DNA of 64,000 nucleotides from Serratia fonticola (GTDB taxonomy: Bacteria > Pseudomonadota > Gammaproteobacteria > Enterobacterales > Enterobacteriaceae), in contig NZ_CP011254.1 in NCBI RefSeq assembly GCF_001006005.1, positions 806,001 through 870,000 of the forward strand, read 5' to 3'. The notes under the pieces are model-generated. The model was given only the letters and a program-made list of their open reading frames with translations. It searched no databases and was not told the origin of the DNA. The translations under genes were made by a program, and so were the position numbers. This document shows positions 1 through 7,052 of this stretch, piece after piece (position 1 is the first letter of the stretch; every line of letters begins with the position of its first letter).

Positions 1-676
1 ACGTGTAATAGTCATAGTAACCGCCGGTATTCAGGAAGTAGCTTGAACCTATCCAACCCACCGAATTGATTGTGGCGTCACTGAGCTGGCTATTGGTGGA
101 TTTCAGCTTGAAATAGGCTTTGGCATAACACTGGCTGGCAAACTCCTGTACTTCCTGACGGATCACCGGATCAATAAGTTGGGTATGCTGCACCTCAAAG
201 CGCAGTTGGCGGAGTTCCATGCCACAGGGGATGGACGCGATGGCCGCATGTGTCACCCCTTTTGATAGGTTGTGAACCAAATACCACCACATCGGTACCT
301 GGGCAACCTGGCCGTTAAAGTCGGTCAACAACCCGCCATACCCAGATTCCTCCGGTTTGGGCACATTGGTGCCGCATTGCCGGGAGCGTGTCTGATCAAA
401 CTTCATCACAGTTAGATCCACCTCCTTGAACGGCATGGCACAGAACATAATCACCACGAACGCCACATACAGCACCTGCTCAATGCGGGGGAGCGCCAGC
501 GCCCCCTTGTTCCCCTCGTCATCCCCCTCAGTGCGCACCTTTAGCCAGACGCCAGCCACCTTCAGAGCCAGAGGCAAGGCAAACAGTCCGGTGGTAGTAA
601 TGATGATCCACAGGGCGTTATTAATCAGCCACCCCAGGAACACCAGGAAGAATTCCAGATAACTGTCCGTCGTCAT
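1..676 (-). CDS. traG: TraG-like mating-pair protein, N-terminal part (cut by window edge)
   Basis: The reading frame starts at an ATG at 676 and stays open to base 1, giving the first 225 residues. It begins MTTDSYLEFFLVFLGW, has a membrane segment near residues 8-38 and another near 75-90, then a periplasmic part with Cys residues. This matches the TraG N-terminal domain used by ICE type G secretion systems for mating-pair stabilisation and, in F-type systems, entry exclusion. The ATG overlaps the stop of the upstream gene (ATGA), so the two are translationally coupled. The C-terminal part lies outside the window. Family assignment is from recall plus gene order. Confidence 0.8.
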   Translation of the reverse strand, partial: MTTDSYLEFFLVFLGWLINNALWIIITTTGLFALPLALKVAGVWLKVRTEGDDEGNKGALALPRIEQVLYVAFVVIMFCAMPFKEVDLTVMKFDQTRSRQCGTNVPKPEESGYGGLLTDFNGQVAQVPMWWYLVHNLSKGVTHAAIASIPCGMELRQLRFEVQHTQLIDPVIRQEVQEFASQCYAKAYFKLKSTNSQLSDATINSVGWIGSSYFLNTGGYYDYYT

Positions 677-1044
677 CACATCCCCCAACGGTAACTGGTG
701 AATTCAATCAGCAGAGCCAGGCATACCATCATCACTTCAATACGGTAAACTACGCCCCGCGAGGGAGCCTGACGCAGCAACGTTGCTCGGACTCGGTGAA
801 ACCACATTGCAGCCACGGTGCCGTACAGCATCACGCGCCAGATAAACAGCGGCACACGCGCCTGCTGCAGCCAGTCTGTCAATGCGGTCTCATTTCCGGC
901 AAGATACAGCCCCAATGCCGTAGCTCCCCCTCCCAGAACCAGAATAACCACCATGCCAGCAATAAAGCCGACCGTTTTACGCCACCGGCGCGGCCCCCTT
1001 TCCTTGGACGGGCTTTCGGCCTTCGAAACTCTTGCAATCACCAT
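676..1044 (-). CDS. ICE membrane protein, 122 aa
   Basis: A small basic inner-membrane protein with about three hydrophobic segments (roughly residues 25-48, 66-84 and 102-116). The N-terminus is Arg/Lys-rich and probably cytoplasmic. It sits between the TIGR03755-family gene (2-bp gap) and traG (4-nt overlap), a position at which related ICEs carry a small membrane protein of unknown role. I recognise no named domain. A part in the mating apparatus is inferred from position only. Confidence 0.75.
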   Translation of the reverse strand: MVIARVSKAESPSKERGPRRWRKTVGFIAGMVVILVLGGGATALGLYLAGNETALTDWLQQARVPLFIWRVMLYGTVAAMWFHRVRATLLRQAPSRGVVYRIEVMMVCLALLIEFTSYRWGM

Positions 1045-1046
1045 GA

Positions 1047-2468
1047 TTATTCCTCCGTGGACTTGCTGAGTCCCTGGACAGCACTGTCATTTTGTTGACG
1101 ATCCTGACGCAGGCTGTTATCCACCTCACGCGCCTCCTGACGGGTGATCGCCACCAGAATGGAATTGTTACTGATGGATTTTCGTATCTCCATCTCATTT
1201 TTCAGCGCCTGGATCTCCCGGTCTAAAAACTCCAGACGCCGATCAGATTCCGCTACAATAGGCTCTTGAGCTGCCACGCTCGGTTCTGATTGCCCCACCA
1301 TCAACATCCGACGCATCGCCAATGCCGTCGTGATGGTGTCAGCCATTGCCAGTTCCCCGGCCAGGCGCTGCACCAGAGCACCATTGTCCGGGTCATCCTT
1401 CAGGGCCTGGATAACTCCGCGAGTCACGGCCAGATCGCCGGTTTTCAACGTTGCCAGATTGGTCGCATTGGGAGCCAGATTACCGTTCACCAGCTTGATC
1501 AGGGTTTCCTGGTTCTCTTTGGTGGTTTTTTCCAGCATGGGAGAAAAGCCCTCACCCGGTGTAGAGGTACCCGGCTCATTTTCCAGCCCACCGCTGTTGC
1601 ACTCGCTGCCACTCACACAAGTGCGTAGCGCGCGATCCCCCAGAACTTTCGATACCGCATCTGCTGCTTCAGCACTGGTTTTATACTTCTGACATAACGA
1701 GCCATTACACGCCGATGAACTCACCGCTGCATCACTGGTGGCAGACTGTTTATTCAGGATGTTGTAACCTGCTTTGGCAATGTCATACGTGGGTTTGATA
1801 GCCTTCTGCCCCGTCCCTCCTCGCTGTTGCCCCCCCACCCATTTCACCCCTTCTTTACCCGTGGATTTCTTCAAGCTGTTATCTGCACGGATCGCATCAG
1901 ACGTACTGGAAATGACATTCTGAAATTCCTCGCCAATCGCCGTTTGCGTCAACTTGCCTGACAAGGAGTAATCAGCCAGTTTCTTCGACATCGTCTGACA
2001 GTTGAGCTGGGCCTTGTCGAACGCCACATTGGCCTGCAGGACACCATTGGTCAGGAGCTCGTACAGTCCGGGGTTCGCTCGTTGGATGATCATCGCCGGA
2101 AGGCTGGCAACCGCGCCGGTAGCCCCGTTAATCACATCCCCCATCATGTTCTTGAAACCGTCCGTCGCCCCGTTGAGCTGGTTCTTGACCGTGGTACTCA
2201 AATCGAAGTTGCCGCACATCAGATCGTTGTTCCAACTGATACCGAGCCCGATTTTCTCCATGTTGTTGCTACTGGGGGGTTGGGATATCACCGTACCCCC
2301 ACCAATGGAATAAAACAGATTGTCGTTTATCGCCCCCTTCATTCCCTTGCCGTAACCGGTATTAGCCTCCTCTGCCGTGATATCAAACGCAGCAAAAGCG
2401 GCTTGATTCAGGGAAAGCAGAGCTACACCTGCCAGTGCCCCGGCTTTTAAAATTGCCTTGAATGTCAT
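1047..2468 (-). CDS. ICE protein, TIGR03755 (PFL_4711) family
   Basis: A 473-aa exported protein. The start at 2468 (MTFKAILKAGALAG) is preferred because it opens directly into a signal peptide ending near AFA at residues 25-27. The body is Asn/Ser/Ala-rich with scattered Cys. The last 70 residues (from about QEPIVAESDRRLEFLD) are charged and probably coiled coil, ending in a Ser/Glu tail. Size, signal peptide and terminal coiled coil resemble TraH of F-type systems, which may be its functional counterpart in outer-membrane or periplasmic assembly. The gene follows the TraU-like gene by 18 bp in the same transcript. Confidence 0.85.
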   Translation of the reverse strand: MTFKAILKAGALAGVALLSLNQAAFAAFDITAEEANTGYGKGMKGAINDNLFYSIGGGTVISQPPSSNNMEKIGLGISWNNDLMCGNFDLSTTVKNQLNGATDGFKNMMGDVINGATGAVASLPAMIIQRANPGLYELLTNGVLQANVAFDKAQLNCQTMSKKLADYSLSGKLTQTAIGEEFQNVISSTSDAIRADNSLKKSTGKEGVKWVGGQQRGGTGQKAIKPTYDIAKAGYNILNKQSATSDAAVSSSACNGSLCQKYKTSAEAADAVSKVLGDRALRTCVSGSECNSGGLENEPGTSTPGEGFSPMLEKTTKENQETLIKLVNGNLAPNATNLATLKTGDLAVTRGVIQALKDDPDNGALVQRLAGELAMADTITTALAMRRMLMVGQSEPSVAAQEPIVAESDRRLEFLDREIQALKNEMEIRKSISNNSILVAITRQEAREVDNSLRQDRQQNDSAVQGLSKSTEE

Positions 2469-2486
2469 TGCGTACACTCCCTTAAG

Positions 2487-3431
2487 TTAAAAATCAGTGC
2501 TGTACAGAAATCTTTGTCCACGCTTCTGGCAACAGGAATAGGGTTGCCACAACGCCCAGGCGTAAGCCCCATCCGCTGCTATCGGGTTGCTGTTGTCTGG
2601 GAATACGGCACAGGAAGAAGAGATAGAAGGGGCCAAGCGCTGCCATTTATGGTTTTTAGTGCCAGTGTTTTCGGTCACCGACCCCGGCGGCCAGTAACCT
2701 TCACGTTTACTGGCCGTCATCGGGTTGTAGACATGTACCTGCCCGGTGCGCGTGATGATGTCTGCCGTACGTTGTGCGACAACAGCCGCCGCCTTGTAGT
2801 CATCCACCTGAGTAACAAATCCGCTGCGGGGATACACATTGCCCCACATATTCAGGCTGGAGCCGACCTCCCGCAGTCCTGGCGTGAGAGCCTCTGGGTA
2901 CAGGCTCTCCGGGAGGCCGGTACGCCACATCAAGGCATCCAGGGTACTGAGGAAATACGGCACAAACGCCGTGGCTGAACTTGGACAGGTGTAACCCATC
3001 ACCCCCAAAAAGTTGTTAAATGAAGGAGCAGCCAAGGCAGGGTGACCAATCGCATCGGCGTTCTTGAAACGCAGGTTGTCTTTACGCTGCACACGCTTCT
3101 GCTCATTATGGCCACCGCCTTCAGCCACCCCAGGAATGCCCGTTCCCAACATCGCGACTTCAGACCAGGGGTTCTCCCCAGTCTGGGCGTAGCTGGATAC
3201 CACGGCATTGGGGATGTAGTGCTTCACCTTGACGGAGGTTCGTACCTTACATCCCCAGGGAGTACAGAACAGCCAGTAACAAATACCGACCACCCGGTAC
3301 TCCAGGCAGGTTGGGGAAAGGGCACTGGCAATGATTTGCGCCGAGTTGATGGCGCTGGCCGTCAACGGTTGTGCCGCACTACACAGCAACAAAGCCGTCG
3401 CCAACTTATGACGAGAGGGGAGTCGTTTCAT
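2487..3431 (-). CDS. TraU-like ICE protein, TIGR03756 (PFL_4710) family
   Basis: A 314-aa secreted protein with a clear signal peptide (MKRLPSRHKLATALLLCSA, cleavage near TASA). It is rich in Cys: CLEYR, CYWLFCTPWGC, TCPSS, SSCAVF and the terminal QPYSCCQKRG, suggesting several periplasmic disulfides. The paired-Cys layout and the terminal CCQKRG-type motif are typical of TraU-related proteins, needed for mating-pair formation and DNA transfer. The gene overlaps the TIGR03757 gene by 4 nt at its 5' side. Confidence 0.88.
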   Translation of the reverse strand: MKRLPSRHKLATALLLCSAAQPLTASAINSAQIIASALSPTCLEYRVVGICYWLFCTPWGCKVRTSVKVKHYIPNAVVSSYAQTGENPWSEVAMLGTGIPGVAEGGGHNEQKRVQRKDNLRFKNADAIGHPALAAPSFNNFLGVMGYTCPSSATAFVPYFLSTLDALMWRTGLPESLYPEALTPGLREVGSSLNMWGNVYPRSGFVTQVDDYKAAAVVAQRTADIITRTGQVHVYNPMTASKREGYWPPGSVTENTGTKNHKWQRLAPSISSSCAVFPDNSNPIAADGAYAWALWQPYSCCQKRGQRFLYSTDF

Positions 3432-3835
3432 TGCGCCCCCTGGTACTGGGCCAATTTCGCTTCGGCCAGGGCAATGTCTGCCGTGCCGTACACGACATAG
3501 AGGTCGTCAAATACCACTGCGGGGTACTTCTTCAAGCCAAGACCGTAGGCCTGGATAACTCCCTGGTAGGCCTGCGCTATCTGTTGCACTTTCTGTTGCC
3601 AGTCCGGGGACTGCAGTACCACTTTAGCCTGCTGCTCAGCCTGACGCGGGTCAGCCGACAACTCACCGAATACCTCGCGCTGGACGACCTCCGGTGCATC
3701 TAGGTAAATCACTTGATGCCCGGAGCCTAATCCAGCCGGGGGATGCTGACTGTCGGTGTACACCACGGTAGCCGCCTGTGCCGACACAGCAACGCACCCG
3801 ATAGCCAGCAGGAACACAACGTTGCATTTCTTCAT
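3428..3835 (-). CDS. Periplasmic ICE protein, TIGR03757 (PFL_4709) family
   Basis: A 135-aa exported protein with signal peptide MKKCNVVFLLAIGCVAVSAQA. The mature part (VVYTDSQHPP...YPAVVFDDLYVVYGTADI) has the shape of the thioredoxin-like TrbC/TraW-type proteins of these transfer systems, but no CXXC redox pair is visible. ATG at 3835 and GTG at 3838 are both possible; the GGAG Shine-Dalgarno at about 3846-3849 suits either. It is the first gene of the downstream block traU-like/TIGR03755/traG, and cargo genes separate it from the VirB4 block. Confidence 0.83.
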   Translation of the reverse strand: MKKCNVVFLLAIGCVAVSAQAATVVYTDSQHPPAGLGSGHQVIYLDAPEVVQREVFGELSADPRQAEQQAKVVLQSPDWQQKVQQIAQAYQGVIQAYGLGLKKYPAVVFDDLYVVYGTADIALAEAKLAQYQGAQ

Positions 3836-3890
3836 CACATCTCACTCCTGTGGGACAAAACCGCAGGGTGACGTGCGCTGGCGACAAAAA

Positions 3891-3902
3891 CAGCAAACAA
3901 CT
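3891..3902 (-). promoter_or_regulatory. Shared 12-bp box upstream of transfer operon (copy 1)
   Basis: On the minus strand this reads AGTTGTTTGCTG, about 55 bp before the TIGR03757 start. The identical 12-mer lies before the RAQPRD gene (14726-14737), and a 10/12 match lies before pilL (23587-23598). The flanks of copies 1 and 2 also resemble each other (upstream CCCAAATTT-like, downstream TTTTNTCGCCA-like). A common promoter or activator site for the transfer operons is inferred. Confidence 0.5.
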
Positions 3903-4257
3903 CTAAATGCGTTGGGGGAAATTTGGGAGGGTAACCACTGAGATCGTTATTGATAGTTGATCAAGATAGTGATTCTGGGTGAGAAGCTGAAAAATCTGAC
4001 CAGCCCTATAATGAAAGGTGAGTAAATCTGCTAAGAGCGAGAAGCGAGCACATTTTCTGTCCAAAACCGCTCAAAGCAGCAACAGCCCTGAAATGTCTAG
4101 ATTTGCCATAGCAATTCACGCCGTCATCACTGCATCTATAGTGATTACTGCGGCTTAAGGAGCCAGGGTCGCTAATTTTATTAGCTCAGTAAAAGGTGAC
4201 TGACCTATTGAAGTCTATTACAATAGTTTGGTTTATAGCTTGAAAATGGGATTAATT
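3903..4257. other. Intergenic region between transfer core and cargo
   Basis: This 355-bp stretch holds no credible gene. It should carry the minus-strand promoter of the TIGR03757 operon near its left end and the plus-strand promoter of the GTPase gene near its right end. TTGAAG at 4208 with GTTTAT about 17 bp further is a weak sigma70-like candidate for the latter. It becomes more AT-rich towards the cargo, marking the junction of foreign DNA with the GC-richer ICE core. No direct repeats or attachment site were seen. Confidence 0.4.
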
Positions 4258-5091
4258 ATGGCTGACTGGACAGATTTTTTGCCTACAGCGGTGCGAGCAC
4301 CGATTACAATCTACCAAAACAAAAAGATCATTAACAAATGGTGGAAAAAGTTGCTAGTTTTTATCGGAACTGGTGACACAAATGTAGTTGTAACTGGAGG
4401 TGCTGGCGCAGGTAAGACAGTCTTAACCACTTGCCATCATGGCGAAGTAAAAGATCAAGAATGGGAAGAACCGAACGCTTCGACGATGGTTGAAAAAAAA
4501 GCGATTACAGTTGGAGAGTGGACTAAAGTATTTTCAGTTGTACCAGGACAAGACATACATGCACGGGAGATTGCGCTGAATGAAGCTTTTCACAAGCACT
4601 CCAACTTAGAAGGCGTAGTGCACGTTGTAGATTATGGTTACACAACAATACGTTCATCCGTTGCTGAACAAAAATTAGTTGAATCAGGAGTTGACTCAAT
4701 CCAAGCGGTCCGTGATTATAATTTACAGAAAGAGTTAGAAGAGTTCAGAAGGGTTTGCGATTTAATAGCTAATGCTTGTGCCAATGGGCGTGGGCCAAAG
4801 TGGATCATTATTGCTGTTAACAAAGCTGATTTATTCCTTTCAGATTTAGCAAAAGCCAAGGGATATTATCACCCAGACGGTTCAGGACCTTTTGTAGAAA
4901 CACTTAACCGGCTTATGGCTAGAGTCGGCTCCAATCATCTCAGGTGCCGAGTAGTACCAGTTTGCCCTAAGCCAAGACCGTATGAATGGGCCGGGCAAAA
5001 ACAAACACCTTCTCTTGAAACATTTGATGAGCCAGCAAAATTTATGAAAAATTTCGCTTTAATAATGGCGGAGGTTTCAAATGGACAATGA
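4258..5091 (+). CDS. MglA/Ras-like small GTPase, ICE cargo
   Basis: A 277-aa P-loop protein with GTPase motifs in order: Walker A GGAGAGKT (residues 47-54), a G3-like VVPGQD (94-99; the VPGQ form recalls MglA/Rag-type GTPases), and G4 NKAD (188-191). A hydrophobic beta strand (VVHVVDYG) lies between. There is no signal peptide, and an amphipathic N-terminus precedes the P-loop. ATG 4258 is chosen for a GGG at 4248-4250; ATG 4246 is an alternative. The 3' end overlaps a 2-TM membrane gene by 11 nt, so the two form an operon on the strand opposite to the ICE core. It is markedly more AT-rich than the core. Its role is unknown; location beside AbiV suggests defence. Confidence 0.75.
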   Translation: MADWTDFLPTAVRAPITIYQNKKIINKWWKKLLVFIGTGDTNVVVTGGAGAGKTVLTTCHHGEVKDQEWEEPNASTMVEKKAITVGEWTKVFSVVPGQDIHAREIALNEAFHKHSNLEGVVHVVDYGYTTIRSSVAEQKLVESGVDSIQAVRDYNLQKELEEFRRVCDLIANACANGRGPKWIIIAVNKADLFLSDLAKAKGYYHPDGSGPFVETLNRLMARVGSNHLRCRVVPVCPKPRPYEWAGQKQTPSLETFDEPAKFMKNFALIMAEVSNGQ

Positions 5092-5572
5092 TTCATATAA
5101 AGATATTTATTCATCGCCTTATGAAAAAAAGACCACTGTGGAAGAACTTGACAAACTTTTATCATTAGCGGAGGATGCATCAAATAAAGTAAAATATTTA
5201 AACATAGAAATAAGTAAAACCAAACAAAAAACTTACTGGCTATATGGGGCGCTTTATTTTTATGCAAATGCCTTAGCAATAATAGCATTCTCTCTCAACA
5301 TAACACAGTATGAGTATTATCGTTATTTTTTTGTTATTCTTTTCACCTCAAGCATTGTGATGATATTTCCCTTTGCGAGCACACTTATGGGCATGAAAAG
5401 AAAACAGATGAAACTGCGTGAAGATATTCAAATTGAACATTCTGTTTTGAAAGAGTTGTTAGATTTAATATCTGAACTGGACTCTTATGGACGCTATGTA
5501 AAATCAATAGATCCTGTTAGTTTAGCCACGATAAGAATGCGTTTGAAAAGATTGAGATTCTCGGCGGAATAG
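5081..5572 (+). CDS. 2-TM membrane protein coupled to GTPase
   Basis: A 163-aa protein with a charged helical N-terminus (about residues 15-50, likely coiled coil), two adjacent transmembrane helices (about 52-72 and 82-101), and a helical basic C-terminus. This layout resembles the SLATT-type 2-TM effectors that accompany nucleotide-sensing or GTP-binding partners in bacterial conflict systems, but I cannot assign the family by eye. The start overlaps the GTPase gene by 11 nt; GGCGGAGG just upstream is a strong ribosome binding site. A working hypothesis is a GTPase sensor with a membrane effector. Confidence 0.7.
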   Translation: MDNDSYKDIYSSPYEKKTTVEELDKLLSLAEDASNKVKYLNIEISKTKQKTYWLYGALYFYANALAIIAFSLNITQYEYYRYFFVILFTSSIVMIFPFASTLMGMKRKQMKLREDIQIEHSVLKELLDLISELDSYGRYVKSIDPVSLATIRMRLKRLRFSAE

Positions 5573-5606
5573 AAAAAAGGGTTTAATAAACCACTTAGGT
5601 GTAATG

Positions 5607-5643
5607 CGCAACGATTAGTTTTTTTGCTAAACGTTGCGTTTTT
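5607..5643 (+). terminator. Rho-independent terminator between convergent cargo genes
   Basis: The stem CGCAACGATTAG (5607-5618) pairs with CTAAACGTTGCG (5627-5638) with one mismatch across a T-rich loop, followed by a T-tract at 5639-5643. It ends the GTPase/2-TM transcript. The AbiV gene reads towards it from the other side. Confidence 0.8.
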
Positions 5644-5814
5644 CGGGTATTGATAAAGGGTATTTACGCCTTAACAAAACACTAAATCATTTCTAATACC
5701 CGCATAAGGCACCAAGCCGTCAAAAAGGGATGTTGGGCTGTTGTGAGCGAGGAGTGGTCTTAACTCCCGCACTCTGAGATAAATATCGTACGTAGCGAAA
5801 AACTAATTCACCAG

Positions 5815-6468
5815 TTAGCCTTGCTGGCCATCTTTCTTTCTCCAGTCATTATTTTTCATTCCACTTTCGTGAGGCCACTTCAAAAGATTATTATAAATTT
5901 CACAGCCAAAAACACCATTCATGCCTTGCACACCTTCAAAATAAAAACCATCCTTTTCAATCCTTGAATATATCCTAATCAATTCATCATTGATTATCGA
6001 AATAAACTGCCTTGCATCCTTTTTTTTAATTTCCCACGGAGTAGAAACTCGACTACCCACATCAATCCCCCCCTTGGCACGAGACAAACCAACATATATA
6101 GCATTTTGTTTTTTCTCTTCTAGTTTCCTGCTCTGAACCAGAGAAATAAAAATTGGAGAGTAATCATGTATTTCTCTTGCTACAAAGTTCCACTGTTTCT
6201 TTGGATGTAGATACAGAAGTTTTAACCATTCCTGCTCGAATTCAGCATTTGGGTAACCTTCATTAGTTTCAGATGTCCAGATGTAGTGATCTACCCAGTT
6301 GGCCTTTGAGAATTCTTCAAGAGCCAAGACAGAAAGCTGAAATGCACTTGGATAAGATCCATTCTCATAGAGCAATATTGAATCAAAGTGAAGGCGGATA
6401 GTATTTCTCAATGACTCAGTGGCGATTTTATTAAGCTTATACTTTGAGATACCTTCTTCTTTCTTCAC
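5815..6468 (-). CDS. abiV: AbiV-family abortive infection protein
   Basis: A 217-aa soluble protein matching the AbiV (HEPN-like) family. An N-terminal helix pair contains the recognisable YPSAFQLSVLALEEFSKANWV region (residues about 39-59), where the small-residue/EE-x-x-K pattern is the family hallmark, and the RNTIRLHF segment lies before it. AbiV proteins stop phage infection by shutting down translation; HEPN folds often act as RNases. The gene is AT-rich and lies in the ICE cargo slot next to the GTPase/2-TM pair, convergent with it. No antitoxin-like partner is adjacent. Confidence 0.75.
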   Translation of the reverse strand: MKKEEGISKYKLNKIATESLRNTIRLHFDSILLYENGSYPSAFQLSVLALEEFSKANWVDHYIWTSETNEGYPNAEFEQEWLKLLYLHPKKQWNFVAREIHDYSPIFISLVQSRKLEEKKQNAIYVGLSRAKGGIDVGSRVSTPWEIKKKDARQFISIINDELIRIYSRIEKDGFYFEGVQGMNGVFGCEIYNNLLKWPHESGMKNNDWRKKDGQQG

Positions 6469-6653
6469 TTATACTCCATTTTATATGCTAGTTCTGCAAA
6501 CAAGCGTATGCTATCACAGTACATGATTCTTCCCCAATACACTTCCATTTTTAACACTGAGCTGATTGCAAGATATGATTGACTCCAAAGTAGTGTCAGA
6601 TTAAGTAGGAGTCAGTACAGCTAGCCGGTCATTTGACCGGTTTGCGAGAAAGG

Positions 6654-7052
6654 CTACGATGATTGAATACCTAGACGCTCTTCCAACTGCATCACCAGGT
6701 ACACAGCATCGACCGCATCCGGCAGGTTGATATACCAGCGCGGAGCCTGGGCATAATCCTGCGAGGTCGGCCAGCATAGCGTGCCGGTGATAGTCAACAG
6801 CAGATTAACGCAGTCATCGGCACCGGCCAGTTTCACTGCCACGCAACTGTGATGCCCCACCCGGTGCGGTGAGCAGGTGATAGTGAGCACTGACGGGGTA
6901 CGTGCCCGGATGTGGTCGCACAGCTCCGCCAACTGCTCGGCATGAACCTCACTGATACGCGGATTACCTTGCGGCGGGGCCTCAAACAACACCCCACAGA
7001 CGTTCCCCTCACCGGCAACAATGTCCAGTACCCTATTTTTCAACTGCATCAT
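6654..7052 (-). CDS. ICE-encoded protein of unknown function, 132 aa
   Basis: A cytosolic-looking 132-aa protein without signal peptide or membrane segments. Its ATG overlaps the TGA of the VirB4-type ATPase (ATGA), so it is the last gene of the mating-pair operon before the cargo. The composition matches the ICE core rather than the AT-rich cargo. No family is recognised; a role in transfer is inferred from the coupling only. Confidence 0.65.
   Translation of the reverse strand: MMQLKNRVLDIVAGEGNVCGVLFEAPPQGNPRISEVHAEQLAELCDHIRARTPSVLTITCSPHRVGHHSCVAVKLAGADDCVNLLLTITGTLCWPTSQDYAQAPRWYINLPDAVDAVYLVMQLEERLGIQSS

Noticed and set aside
6625..6640. Palindrome CCGGTCA-TT-TGACCGG as a terminator
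   Set aside because: No T-tract on either strand; it may still be a protein-binding site or weak hairpin but evidence is thin.
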